In this document: piece by piece, positions 1-8,059 of the stretch
How positions within the stretch are numbered: the first letter of the stretch is position 1
Layout of the letters: every line of letters begins with the position of its first letter
From: JBFLVU01 sp037444825
Lineage (GTDB): Bacteria > Acidobacteriota > UBA4820 > DSQY01
Assembly (NCBI GenBank): GCA_037444825.1
Contig: JBBILR010000003.1
Location: 1-64,000 of the forward strand
Direction of reading: 5' to 3'
Length of the DNA: 64,000 nt
Made by a program: the position numbers and the translations under genes
Notes under the pieces: generated by a model
Databases searched by the model: none
Told to the model about the DNA's origin: nothing
Seen by the model: the letters and a program-made list of their open reading frames with translations, nothing else

Positions 1-159
1 GGGGAGGAGTGGACGCTCCTCAAGTGGAAGTCCTCCTCCCAGCTCCTGATCAAGGGAGGGACCTCCCTGAAGACCGCCGTCCCCAAGAACACTCCCCGGC
101 GCTTCCGGTTCCTGAACCCCGACGGAGGAGAGGCGGTGCTGGTCTGGCAGTGGCCCTGA
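1..159 (+). CDS. C-terminal end of an unidentified protein (partial)
   Basis: The first frame of the window is open from base 1 to a TGA at 157-159 and encodes the last 52 residues of a protein that starts outside the window. The segment is rich in Lys, Trp and beta-prone residues and ends in VLVWQWP. Codons end mostly in G or C, as in the real genes nearby. I do not recognise the family from this fragment. The 135 bases after it, up to the convergent TauE/SafE gene, show no clear terminator or other feature. Confidence 0.5.
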   Translation, partial: GEEWTLLKWKSSSQLLIKGGTSLKTAVPKNTPRRFRFLNPDGGEAVLVWQWP

Positions 160-294
160 GGCCTGAGGGTTCGCGGGGGGAGAGTCAAATGGAGGCGCCG
201 GTCTTCGAAAAGGGAGGGAGGGCTCCGGCCCTCGTGGGCCCCGGCCGGTTCCTCGCATGGGGATGCGCCGAGGGGCCGCGGCCTGTGCCGTGCT

Positions 295-1074
295 TTACCC
301 CGCCCCGAAAATGGGCCGGAGCCAGGCGTCCCACAGGAGCTTGGAAAGCACGATCACGACCATGGCCAGCAGGGCCGGGCGCACGAGGCGAGCCCCCCGG
401 GTGAGAACGAGCCTGGCCCCGAGGCGCCCGCCCAGCACTTGACCCGCCGCCATGGCGAGGGCCGGGGCCACCAGAACGTGGCCTCCAACCGCGAAGAAAA
501 TCAGGGACGATGCGTTGCTCGTGAAGTTCATGACCTTCGTGGTGGCGGTGGCCTTCTTCATCTCCTGCCCGAGACCCGCCATGAGGGCCACCACCCAGAA
601 GGAACCGGTCCCCGGCCCGAAAAACCCGTCGTAAAAGCCCAGCCCGAGGCCCGTCAGGAGGTAAAAGGGCAGGGGAGCCAGGCGGGGGCGGGCCGGAGCC
701 TTTCCGAAGGAGGGGTTCAGAAAGACGTAGAGGGCCACGGCGGCCAGCAGGATTGGGAGGATCCTCCTCAGGAGGTCCGGTTCCAGCCGTTGGACCGAAA
801 GGGTCCCCAGGGCGGAGCCCAGGAAGGTGAGGGCGATGCCGGCGGCGCACTCTCGAAAGAGAAAGGCCCCCTCCCGCCAGAAGTGAAAGGTGGCGCTGCC
901 CGAGCCGAAAGAGGCCTGGAGCTTGTTCGTCCCCAAGGCGAAGGCCGGCGGCACGCCGATTCCCAAAAGGACGGGGATGGTGATCAGCCCCCCGCCTCCG
1001 GCGATGGTGTCCACGACGCCGGCGAAGAGTCCCGTGGCGAAGAGGAGAAGGACGGCGGGAGGGGAAAGATCCAT
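295..1074 (-). CDS. TauE/SafE family membrane permease (YfcA-like)
   Basis: This is a 259-residue polytopic membrane protein of the TauE/SafE family, which moves sulfonates, sulfite or other small anions across the inner membrane; the actual substrate cannot be read from sequence. The family signature is seen in both halves. The first helix carries GLFAGVVDTIAGGGGL (residues about 16-31), followed by GTNKLQASFGSGSA. The second half has GFYDGFFGPGTGSFW and KVMNFTSNASSL. About eight hydrophobic segments are visible and the length is typical (250-270). The ATG at 1074 begins MDLSPPAV directly before helix 1. The gene upstream on the same strand, a transglutaminase-like protein, ends 48 bases away, so co-transcription is possible. 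Confidence 0.9.
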   Translation of the reverse strand: MDLSPPAVLLLFATGLFAGVVDTIAGGGGLITIPVLLGIGVPPAFALGTNKLQASFGSGSATFHFWREGAFLFRECAAGIALTFLGSALGTLSVQRLEPDLLRRILPILLAAVALYVFLNPSFGKAPARPRLAPLPFYLLTGLGLGFYDGFFGPGTGSFWVVALMAGLGQEMKKATATTKVMNFTSNASSLIFFAVGGHVLVAPALAMAAGQVLGGRLGARLVLTRGARLVRPALLAMVVIVLSKLLWDAWLRPIFGAG

Positions 1075-1122
1075 CTCAGGCCATGAACCCCTTGCCGGCC
1101 GAAAGGGGAAGGGTGGGGAGCC

Positions 1123-1797
1123 TCACGGAAGTGCGGTCCCCTCGGGCGCGGCCCCGATGGCCTCCCGCCAGCGGAGGAGGGTCTCGGGGCCGTACTCGCG
1201 GTACCAGGTCTCCAGCATGTCCTGGAGCGGAACGTGCGGGAGCGAACCACGGTCCCGGACGTACTCGATGTGGAGGCGCCCCTCGAGGTCCGTGGCCGGA
1301 AGGATGGCGTCCCCCGTCCCGTCGAAGTCCACGACGCGCCAGCCCATCTTCTCGCAGAGGGGGCGCTCGAAGGAGGGGGTGGCCTTGAGCCAGCGCCCCT
1401 GGAGCCAGATCTCCACATAGGTGTGATAGATCATCCGGTTGGAGCCCAGGACGTAGCCGAGGCGTCCCGGAAGGTTGTGGTTCACCAGGTCGGCGAAGCG
1501 GAAGCGGGCGGGGATTCCGGCGGCCCGGCAGAGGCCGATGAGCAGGGAGGATTTCTGCGTGCAGAAGCCGTAGCCGCGCCAAAGGACCTCCTCGCCGTGG
1601 TAGTCCGAGAGGCTGCCGAAGGGGGCGTAGGGGATGTAGCGGACATTGTCTCTCACGTAGGCGAAAAGCCGGGCGGCCGTTTCGCTCGGGGAAGCCGCGC
1701 CCTCGGCCAGCCGCCGCGCGAGGGAGCGTACGGTCTGAGATTCACAGTCCACGCCGGGTGTGGGTCCGAGGCAGGTGGAAAGGTCCGGTTCGCACAT
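1123..1797 (-). CDS. transglutaminase-like domain protein
   Basis: This 224-residue protein has a transglutaminase/protease-like fold. An N-terminal helical part (SETAARLFAYVRDNVRYIPYAPFG) leads into the catalytic Cys motif GFCTQKSSLLIGLCRAAGIPAR (Cys near residue 78). The His motif is MIYHTYVEIWLQGRW, and a following acidic stretch could give the third residue. Such proteins act as transamidases, peptidases or cyclisation enzymes; the substrate is unknown. There is no signal peptide, so it is probably cytoplasmic. An ATG at 1797 gives the full N terminus. On the minus strand TATACT lies about 50 bases upstream of the start and might be a -10 element, but I see no good -35. Confidence 0.75.
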   Translation of the reverse strand: MCEPDLSTCLGPTPGVDCESQTVRSLARRLAEGAASPSETAARLFAYVRDNVRYIPYAPFGSLSDYHGEEVLWRGYGFCTQKSSLLIGLCRAAGIPARFRFADLVNHNLPGRLGYVLGSNRMIYHTYVEIWLQGRWLKATPSFERPLCEKMGWRVVDFDGTGDAILPATDLEGRLHIEYVRDRGSLPHVPLQDMLETWYREYGPETLLRWREAIGAAPEGTALP

Positions 1798-1966
1798 CGA
1801 GGCTCCGTGGGTCGGGTTTTCCAGCCCCGGCCGTTCTTGACGAGTATACCCTTCGGGGCGGCCCGAGGTACATGAGGGCCGCCTCGGACGGAGGCCGCGA
1901 GGGGCAGGGGAAGGTGGGGGGCGGTTCGAACCCTCGCGGAGGCCCGGGCCGTCACCGATGGGGGCT

Positions 1967-3256
1967 TCAAGGCGGAGGAGGTTCCCTGAAGGCCTCCACC
2001 GTCGCCTCCGCCGCCTCCAGAAGCGGGCGGACGTGAGGCCGGATGCGGGGCATGAAGGCCAGGAAGACCGCCCCGGCCGCCCCCGTCAGGATGCCTCCCC
2101 CGCAAAGAACCGGCTGAACGCCCAGCCGCCCCGCCAGCTTCCCCATCACCAGGCTCCCCACCGGGGCCATTCCGATGAAGGTGACCACGTAGAGGCTGAT
2201 GAGCCTTCCCCTCAGGGCGTCGGGAACGAGCCCCTGGAGGAGGGTGTTCACCGCCGCCATCTGGCTCATGAGGAAGAAGCCCACGGCGGCGAGGAGAGCC
2301 GCCGACAGCCAGAAGACGGTGGAGAGGGAGAAGGCCAGGAGGCCAAGGCCGAAGAGGAGGGACATGAGCCCCGCCGTCCTTCCGAGGCCCCGTAGCCCCC
2401 GCCGGCGGGCCATGGCCAGGGCTCCCGCCAGGGAGCCGAGGCCGGCCGCGCTCATCAGGAGGCCGAGCCCCCGGGCGTCGGTGCGAAGGACGCCCCCGGC
2501 CACCGCCGGCAGGAGGATGGAGTAGGGGAGGGCGAAGAGGCTGGTGGCGGTCACCAGGGTGAGCAGGGCCCGGACGTGGGGGGTGTTCCAGGCGTAGCGG
2601 AAGCCTTCGGCGATCTGGCGCCACGGCCCGGACTGAGTTCGCCGGTTTCCCTCCGGCGGAAGTCGCATGGCGAAGAGGCTCCCCAGCACCGCGCCGAAGG
2701 AGAGGGTGTTGAGGAGGAAGCAGACACCCTCCCCCCACAGCCCCGTCACCAGTCCCGCCAGCGCCGGCCCCACGATCCTCGCCCCGTTGAAGATGGAGGA
2801 ATTGAGGGCGATGGCGTTGCCGAGGTCCTCCTTGCCCACCATCCGAACCAGGAAGGACTGGCGGGCCGGCATGTCGAAGGCGTTCACCGCCCCTTGGGCC
2901 GCCGCCAGAACCACCACGTGCCACACCTCGACGCGGTCGGTGAGGGTGAGCAGGGTCAGGAGGGCCGCCTGTAAAAGGAGCCCCGTCTGCGTGGCGATGA
3001 CGAGGCGGTGGCGGTCGAAGCGGTCCGCCGCCACGCCGCCGAAGAGTCCCAGCAGGAGGATGGGGCCGAACTGGGCGAACCCCACGAGGCCCAACAGCCA
3101 AGGGGAGCGGCTGAGCCTCCAGACCAGCCACCCTTGGGCCAGGTTCTGCATCCAGGAGCCCACCAGGGAGACGAGCTGGCCGAAGAAGAAGAGGCGGAAG
3201 TTGCGATGCCGAAGCCCCCGCAGGGTCTGGGACAGGTTCTCGAAGGCCGGGCTCAC
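1967..3256 (-). CDS. MFS family exporter (EntS-like)
   Basis: This is a 429-residue major facilitator of the EntS/MFS_3 type, a group of drug, siderophore or metabolite exporters of the inner membrane. It begins with the usual cytoplasmic helix (LRGLRHRNFRLFFFGQLVS) and then about 12 membrane segments. The loop between helices 2 and 3 has GGVAADRFDRHRLV, matching the MFS G-x-x-x-D-R signature, and MPARQSFLVRMV is typical of this subgroup. I chose the GTG at 3256 because GGAGG sits seven bases upstream. The frame stays open far upstream, but that part overlaps uppP and RNase J on the same strand and is a GC artefact. The gene lies 23 bases after uppP and is probably in its operon. The substrate is unknown. 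Confidence 0.88.
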   Translation of the reverse strand: MSPAFENLSQTLRGLRHRNFRLFFFGQLVSLVGSWMQNLAQGWLVWRLSRSPWLLGLVGFAQFGPILLLGLFGGVAADRFDRHRLVIATQTGLLLQAALLTLLTLTDRVEVWHVVVLAAAQGAVNAFDMPARQSFLVRMVGKEDLGNAIALNSSIFNGARIVGPALAGLVTGLWGEGVCFLLNTLSFGAVLGSLFAMRLPPEGNRRTQSGPWRQIAEGFRYAWNTPHVRALLTLVTATSLFALPYSILLPAVAGGVLRTDARGLGLLMSAAGLGSLAGALAMARRRGLRGLGRTAGLMSLLFGLGLLAFSLSTVFWLSAALLAAVGFFLMSQMAAVNTLLQGLVPDALRGRLISLYVVTFIGMAPVGSLVMGKLAGRLGVQPVLCGGGILTGAAGAVFLAFMPRIRPHVRPLLEAAEATVEAFREPPPP

Positions 3257-3279
3257 CGCGCCACCTCCGGCTGGGCGGC

Positions 3280-4068
3280 CTAGTGGAGGAGGCCCACCAG
3301 GATCCCCGCCGCCCCCGCCGCGGCGCACCAGAGGGCGAAGCGGCCGAGCCGGCCCCGCTCCACGGTCCCCCGAAGGAGGGTGAGGGCGCCGAGCCCCGAA
3401 AGGAAGGCCACGGAGAAGCCCAACCCTGCGTCCAGCAGGTGCGGGTTGGCCGCGTCGAAGGCCTTCCGGCCCTCCAGCAGAAAGGCGCCGCCCACCGCTG
3501 GAAGGGAGCAGAGGAAGGAGAAGCGGAAGGCCTCGGCGGGGGCCAGCCCCCGGCCCAGGGCCGCCACCAGCGTCGCGCCGGAACGCGAAATGCCCGGAAA
3601 GACCGCCAGCCCCTGGGCCGTCCCGACCCACAGGGCGTCCTTCCAGGAGAGGTCCGTGAGGGTTCTGGCTCCCTCGGGGAAGCGGCCGCTCCACAGGAGA
3701 AGCCCCGCCGTCCCGAAGAGGAGAAGGCCCGCGAGCGCCGGGGAGGAGAAGGCCCGTTCCACGGGTCCTTTCAGGGTCAGGCCGAGAGCGGCGGTGGGGA
3801 GGGAGGACAGACAGACGAGAGACAAGGTCCTGAGCCCGGCCGAGTCCCGGCCCGCGAGGCCCCGTGCGAAGGAAAAAAGGTCCCGCCAGAAGAAGAGCAG
3901 GGTGGAAAGGAGCGTCCCTCCGTGGAGGACGAGGAAGAAGACGAAGGCCTCCCCCTCCGAAATCCCCGACAAGGCCCCCAGGATGGCGAGGTGCGCCGAG
4001 GAGGAGACGGGGAGGAACTCCGTGAGCCCTTGAACCAGTGCCAGAAGGATGACCCAGAAGAGCGGCAT
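3280..4068 (-). CDS. uppP: undecaprenyl-diphosphatase UppP (BacA)
   Basis: UppP removes a phosphate from undecaprenyl diphosphate on the outer side of the inner membrane, so that the lipid carrier for peptidoglycan and other glycans can be reused; high levels give bacitracin resistance. The 262-residue polytopic protein shows both active-site motifs. LTEFLPVSSSAHL lies at residues 15-27, with Glu17 and His26, and PGISRSGAT at 158-166. Length and about eight membrane segments match the family. The ATG at 4068 begins MPLFWVILLALVQG, the usual N terminus. RNase J ends 39 bases upstream on the same strand and the MFS exporter follows downstream, suggesting one transcript. The synthase for the same carrier, uppS, is in a separate operon at 33.5 kb. 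Confidence 0.96.
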   Translation of the reverse strand: MPLFWVILLALVQGLTEFLPVSSSAHLAILGALSGISEGEAFVFFLVLHGGTLLSTLLFFWRDLFSFARGLAGRDSAGLRTLSLVCLSSLPTAALGLTLKGPVERAFSSPALAGLLLFGTAGLLLWSGRFPEGARTLTDLSWKDALWVGTAQGLAVFPGISRSGATLVAALGRGLAPAEAFRFSFLCSLPAVGGAFLLEGRKAFDAANPHLLDAGLGFSVAFLSGLGALTLLRGTVERGRLGRFALWCAAAGAAGILVGLLH

Positions 4069-4107
4069 GGCCGTTCCTTGCGTGAGGGGGGTCCCGACCA
4101 GGGGGCC

Positions 4108-5754
4108 CTACACTTCCATCACCACGGGGAGGATGAGGGGGATCCCCGCCTCCCGGCGCTTGAGGGCCCGCTTGACGGCCGACTTCACCTTGGCCTTGAG
4201 GATGGCCTCGTCCCGAAGCTCCTCCGGCGGCAGGGACTGGAACAGGGCCGCCACTTCCCTTCGGACCTCCTCCAAGGCCCCGTTCCCCGCCTCCAGAGGG
4301 GCGTAGCCGCGGCTGATGATCTCCGGGTCCGCCTCCATGCGGCGGCTCTGGCGGTTCACCACCACGATGGGCACCACCACCCCGTCGTTGGAAATGTGGC
4401 GCCGGTCCCGCACCACCACGCGGTCCACCGGGTCCCCTGTATCCCCGTCGATGAGGAGGGTCCCCGCCGGCACCTCCTCCCGGCCGGCGAAGCGTCCCTT
4501 CTCGAACCGGAGCGCTTCCCCCGTCTCCGAAAGGAGAATTTGCTCCGAGGAGAAGCCCATCTCCTCGGCGAGCCGGGCGTTGCCCTTGAGCTGCCGGTAC
4601 TCCCCGTGAACGGGCACGTAGTAGCGGGGCCGGACCCACGAAGCCATGAGGCGGATCTCCTCCTGGGCGGCGTGGCCGGAGACGTGGACCCGGTCCTCCC
4701 TCGAAGTCACCACCTCCCCGCCCCTGCGGTAGACCTGGTTGATGACCCGGGCCACCCGCTTCTCGTTGCCGGGGATGATGCGAGCCGAGAGGATCAGGAG
4801 GTCCCCCTCCTCCACGTACAGGTTGCGGTTCTCGTCGAAGGCGATGCGGGAGAGGGCGGAGAAGGGCTCCGCCTGGGAGCCGGAGGTGAGGATCACCGCC
4901 CGCTCGCGGGGGGTGGAGGGGATCTCCTCCGGGGGGACGAGGACCCCTTCGGGAATCCGCAGGTACCCCGTCTCCTGCCCGATGCGGACGTTCTCGGTGA
5001 GCGAGCGTCCGAAGAGGGCCACTTTTTTGCCCAGAAGGTCGCAGAGGTCCAGGATCGCCTGGATCCGCATGAGGTTGGTGGAGAAGAGGGCCACGAAGAC
5101 CTTCCCCCCTTGGCGGGAGAGGTACCGTTCCAGGGTGTTCCGCACCCGGACCTCCGAGCCCACCACCCCCTCCACCTCCACGTTGGTGCTGTCGATGAGC
5201 ATGGCCACGACGCCCTGGCGCCCGGCCTCCTGGAAGCGGTGGTAGTGGGTGAGGCGGCCGTCCAAGGGGGCCTGGTCGAACTTGAAGTCGCCGGTGTGGA
5301 GAACCGTCCCCTCGGGGGTGTGGAGGAGAAGCGAGACGGCTTCGGGGACCGAGTGGGTCACGGGAATCCCCTCCACCGTGAAGGGGCCCAGGCGGAGGGG
5401 GCTCCCCGGCTCCAGCAGGTGGACGGCGGGGGCCTCGGCCCCCAGCTCCCGCATCTTGCGCCCGGCGAGGCCCAGGGTGAGGGCCGTCCCGCACAGGGGG
5501 GCCGGGCAGGCCTTGAGCAGGAAGCCCACGGCCCCCACGTGGTCCTCGTGGCCGTGGGTGAGCACGATTCCCTGGAGGCGGTGGGCCCGCTCCGCGATGT
5601 AGGCGAAATCGGGGATCACCAGGTCGATGCCCGGGAAGTCCGATTCGGGGAACTGGCTTCCGGCGTCCACCACCAGGAGGTCCCCGTCCTGGTCGTAGAC
5701 GGTCAGGTTTTTGCCGAAGTCGCCGAGGCCGCCCAGGAAGGCGATCTTGAGCAT
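4108..5754 (-). CDS. rnj: ribonuclease J
   Basis: RNase J is a metallo-beta-lactamase/beta-CASP nuclease with endo- and 5'-3' exonuclease activity, used for mRNA decay and RNA maturation in many bacteria that may lack RNase E. The 548-residue protein begins with the beta-lactamase domain, with zinc motif THGHEDH at residues 66-72 and later metal ligands in THSVPEA and HTGDFKFD. The beta-CASP domain includes SGSQAEP and HVSGHAAQEE, and the C-terminal RNase J domain starts near HGEYRQL. The ATG at 5754 is two bases downstream of the stop of the DUF4388 gene, so the two are translationally close and almost surely co-transcribed, with uppP following. The upstream open extension of this frame overlaps that neighbour and is not coding. 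Confidence 0.95.
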   Translation of the reverse strand: MLKIAFLGGLGDFGKNLTVYDQDGDLLVVDAGSQFPESDFPGIDLVIPDFAYIAERAHRLQGIVLTHGHEDHVGAVGFLLKACPAPLCGTALTLGLAGRKMRELGAEAPAVHLLEPGSPLRLGPFTVEGIPVTHSVPEAVSLLLHTPEGTVLHTGDFKFDQAPLDGRLTHYHRFQEAGRQGVVAMLIDSTNVEVEGVVGSEVRVRNTLERYLSRQGGKVFVALFSTNLMRIQAILDLCDLLGKKVALFGRSLTENVRIGQETGYLRIPEGVLVPPEEIPSTPRERAVILTSGSQAEPFSALSRIAFDENRNLYVEEGDLLILSARIIPGNEKRVARVINQVYRRGGEVVTSREDRVHVSGHAAQEEIRLMASWVRPRYYVPVHGEYRQLKGNARLAEEMGFSSEQILLSETGEALRFEKGRFAGREEVPAGTLLIDGDTGDPVDRVVVRDRRHISNDGVVVPIVVVNRQSRRMEADPEIISRGYAPLEAGNGALEEVRREVAALFQSLPPEELRDEAILKAKVKSAVKRALKRREAGIPLILPVVMEV

Positions 5755-5756
5755 GG

Positions 5757-6512
5757 TCAGGTCCTGCGGGACGGCGTGACGGTGATCCGTAGGGCGGTGT
5801 CCCGCCGCCGGACGAGACCCAGGATGTACAAGGCGTAGAGGATCTTGGCCGTGGACCCCGAGTCGGTGGTGGAGGTTCTCAGAATGTCCAAAAGGCTCCG
5901 CTGGCCGTCCACCAGCCGGAAAACCAGCCGGTCCTCGGCGGTGAGGGGCAGGGAAGGCAGAAGGGCCAGGGCGTGGTCGGTGGGCTCGAAGACCTCTTCC
6001 TTGCGCCCCAGCCACTTGACCACCCGCTTGGGGTCCTTCATGCCCTTGATGCCCCGGAGGATGGCCGCCCGCGTGTCCAGGCTGAGCTTGATGACCTCGT
6101 CCTCCTTGAACTTACCCACCTTGAAGGTGATCTCCCCGTCGGTCCAGTCGAAGAGAGACCACACGATGGCCATGACCTGCTCCTTGACGGCCTCGTAAAG
6201 CTCCTGGGCGGTGAGGACCCCCGCCTCCACCAGGACCGCCCCCTGGCGGCGGCCGGTCTCCTTCATGCGGGCCACCGAAAGGTCGTACTGCTCCTGGGTG
6301 ATGCGGGCGCGGTCCAGAAGGAACTCCCCCAGCCGGTCGCCGGGGAAGGTGGAGGTGGCGAAGATGATCTCCCCTCCGGAGATGAAAATCTGCTTGTGGC
6401 CGTCCTCCCGGCTCACCCGAAGAACGCCCGGGACCTTGTAGTAGTGGATCTTCTGGAGGACTTCCGGCAGCGGGTTCTCCGCCAGCGGCCCCTGAAAGAT
6501 GAACTCGGCCAT
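5757..6512 (-). CDS. DUF4388 (PatA-like) protein
   Basis: This 251-residue soluble protein has an N-terminal DUF4388 domain. That domain is common in gliding and predatory bacteria, Thermus and Acidobacteriota and is linked to regulators of motility or polarity such as PatA. Residues 1-60 carry the diagnostic pattern PLPEVLQKIHYYKVPGVLRV and QIFISGGEIIFATS. The middle (GDRLGEFLLDRARITQEQYD; GAVLVEAGVLTAQELYEAV) repeats a helical unit seen in DUF4388 and GspE-N domains. The end (LLDILRTSTTDSGSTAKILYALYILGLV) looks like a winged-helix. The molecular role is unknown. It heads the RNase J-uppP-MFS gene cluster, two bases from rnj, and is divergent from a second DUF4388 gene. The RBS GAAGGGAGG precedes the ATG at 6512. 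Confidence 0.85.
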   Translation of the reverse strand: MAEFIFQGPLAENPLPEVLQKIHYYKVPGVLRVSREDGHKQIFISGGEIIFATSTFPGDRLGEFLLDRARITQEQYDLSVARMKETGRRQGAVLVEAGVLTAQELYEAVKEQVMAIVWSLFDWTDGEITFKVGKFKEDEVIKLSLDTRAAILRGIKGMKDPKRVVKWLGRKEEVFEPTDHALALLPSLPLTAEDRLVFRLVDGQRSLLDILRTSTTDSGSTAKILYALYILGLVRRRDTALRITVTPSRRT

Positions 6513-6686
6513 GGGCCTCCCTTCAAATTGCTTATCTTACCGCGGCGGGCCCCGGGACGGAACAGAGGGGGGAGGAAGGGGAACGGGAGAGAAAGCGAAT
6601 GGCCGGCGGCGAGGCGCGGATCGGAACCAGGCGAAGGGAAGGGCCGAGATCCGCTGGCCGGCCCGCGGGCTTCCGCGGTGCGCCCT

Positions 6687-6715
6687 TTGCCGCGGAGGGG
6701 GCTTGCCGGTATGAT
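6687..6715 (+). promoter_or_regulatory. sigma-70-type promoter giving a leaderless mRNA
   Basis: TTGCCG at 6687-6692 and TATGAT at 6710-6715 are separated by 17 bases. The base seven positions after the -10 box is 6722, the A of the start codon of the DUF4388-TPR gene. There is therefore no room for a leader or a Shine-Dalgarno site. The hexamers are seen directly; leaderless initiation is inferred. Confidence 0.55.
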
Positions 6716-6721
6716 GGGGCC

Positions 6722-7855
6722 ATGGGGCTTCAAGGCGACTTCGCCACCATGCCGTTGCCGGACCTCCTCCAGTGGCTGGCCCTCAGCCGCAAGACGGGGA
6801 TTCTCATCCTCCAGCGGGCGGAGATCGTGAAGGAGATCTACTTCCGCGGCGGCAAGATCGTGGCCTCCGCCAGCAACGACCCCAGGGAGTACTTCGGCCA
6901 GTTCCTCCTCTCCCACGAGAAGATCTCCGAAGAGGACCTCATGCGCGCCTTCGCCAAACAGGGGGAGACGGGGGTGAAGCTGGGGCGGATCCTGGTCCAG
7001 GAGGGGCTCCTTTCGGAGGACGAGGTCCAGCGCTTTCTCCGCATCAAGGCCGAGGAGACCATCTACGACCTCTTCCTGTGGGACGAGGGGACCTTCAAGT
7101 TCTACAACGACGCCCCGGCCCAGGAGAGCCACGTCCCCATCGAGATGGAGGTGACCTCCATCCTCATGGAAGGCTCCCGGCGGGCCGACGAGTGGGCCCG
7201 CATCCGGAAGGTCTTCCCCTCCAACGACGCCGTGCTGCGGGTGTTGCCGGAGAACCTCACGGTCCAGGTGCTCCAGGACCCGGTCTACAACCGCATGGTG
7301 CAGATTCTGGAGACCCCCTGGCGGATCGGGGACCTGTGCCTCATGTTCCACGCCTCGGACTTCGCCGTCTCCAGCGTCCTCTTCGACCTCTACCGCATGG
7401 GGCTGGTGGAGGTGGTGGAGGCCCCCGAGCCCCCCAAGCCCTCCGAGGCCCGCGCGGAGGAGTCGATCCGGAGCCTGTGCAACCTGGGGCTCAAGCAGTT
7501 CAACCAGGGCCAGTTCGAGGCGGCCATCGAGACCTTCAAGCAGGTCCTCATCCACGCCCCCGAGAACCCCCTGGCCCGGACCATGATCCCCAAGGCCTAC
7601 CGGGAGATCAAGGCGAGCCTCGTCTCCGACGAGTTTTCCATCGAGCACGTCCCGTACCTCAAGCGCGCCCTGGCGGACCTCAACGAGCTGGATTTCACGC
7701 CGCAGGAGAACTACATCCTGAGCCGCATCAACGGCACCAGCTCCGTCCAGTCCATCATCCGGATCTCCCCCATCCAGGAGATCCACGCCCTCATGATCTT
7801 CAAGAAGCTGGCCCGGGAGGGGCTCGTGGGGTTCCTTCCGCCGGGGGAAGAGTGA
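6722..7855 (+). CDS. DUF4388 protein with C-terminal TPR segment
   Basis: This 377-residue protein is related to the divergently encoded neighbour. It starts with a DUF4388 domain (PLPDLLQWLALSRKTGILIL, EIYFRGGKIVASASNDP at about 40-55). Two similar helical units follow, around FGQFLLSHEKISEEDLMRAF and LGRILVQEGLLSEDEVQRFL. A second region (FKFYNDAPAQESHVPIEM) resembles the DUF4388 core, then winged-helix-like parts. Near residue 245 there is one TPR (CNLGLKQFNQGQFEAAIETF). No membrane segment or catalytic motif is seen, so a scaffold or regulatory adaptor role is likely but unproven. The ATG at 6722 is preferred over the upstream in-frame ATG at 6599 because the promoter at 6687-6715 starts transcription right at 6722. 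Confidence 0.82.
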   Translation: MGLQGDFATMPLPDLLQWLALSRKTGILILQRAEIVKEIYFRGGKIVASASNDPREYFGQFLLSHEKISEEDLMRAFAKQGETGVKLGRILVQEGLLSEDEVQRFLRIKAEETIYDLFLWDEGTFKFYNDAPAQESHVPIEMEVTSILMEGSRRADEWARIRKVFPSNDAVLRVLPENLTVQVLQDPVYNRMVQILETPWRIGDLCLMFHASDFAVSSVLFDLYRMGLVEVVEAPEPPKPSEARAEESIRSLCNLGLKQFNQGQFEAAIETFKQVLIHAPENPLARTMIPKAYREIKASLVSDEFSIEHVPYLKRALADLNELDFTPQENYILSRINGTSSVQSIIRISPIQEIHALMIFKKLAREGLVGFLPPGEE

Positions 7856-7924
7856 GCAGATACTTACATGATGGCGGGGCCGGTGTGCCGGGGGCAAGTG
7901 GCCCCGAAATCCTCTTGATACCGA

Positions 7925-7938
7925 ATGAAGGGATTCAT
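7925..7938. promoter_or_regulatory. possible operator: inverted repeat ATGAA-GGGA-TTCAT
   Basis: A 5-base inverted repeat with a 4-base spacer lies 42 bases upstream of the -35 box of the EtfD-like gene. It resembles half of the ATGAATGA-type operators bound by FadR-family TetR repressors of fatty-acid degradation. The match is short and could be chance. The rest of 7856-8059 holds a loose hairpin (CGGGGCC at 7875-7881 with GGCCCCG at 7900-7906) that may end the upstream gene. Confidence 0.25.
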
Positions 7939-7980
7939 GGCCGCGCCGTTTCTGGGGGCATCGATGAGTAATCATATACA

Positions 7981-8009
7981 TTGACAAGGCCTCCGGCGGG
8001 GCTTATGCT
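7981..8009 (+). promoter_or_regulatory. near-consensus sigma-70 promoter of the EtfD-like gene
   Basis: A perfect TTGACA at 7981-7986 and TATGCT at 8004-8009 are 17 bases apart, which predicts a start of transcription near 8016. The leader would be about 44 bases and carries the RBS GAGGAGG just before the ATG at 8060. This is one of the strongest-looking promoters in the window. Confidence 0.8.
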
Positions 8010-8059
8010 TCTCCTGACCGCGCCCCCGGCGCGGCCTCTTGGGAAGAGGAGGTGGCGGA

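Noticed and set aside
1922..1950. TTCGAAC palindrome resembling a tRNA T-arm
   Set aside because: The flanking bases do not pair as a 5-bp stem on either strand and no acceptor or anticodon arms are found around it.
3283..5838. Long plus-strand open frame opposite uppP and RNase J
   Set aside because: The opposite strand encodes complete, conserved proteins with all motifs. The frame is open because GC-rich codons rarely make stops in the complement; its translation is low-complexity Gly/Glu/Pro.
7875..7906. Terminator after the DUF4388-TPR gene
   Set aside because: The arms (CGGGGCC and GGCCCCG) are only seven bases with an 18-base loop and no T-run follows, so it is not listed as a terminator.
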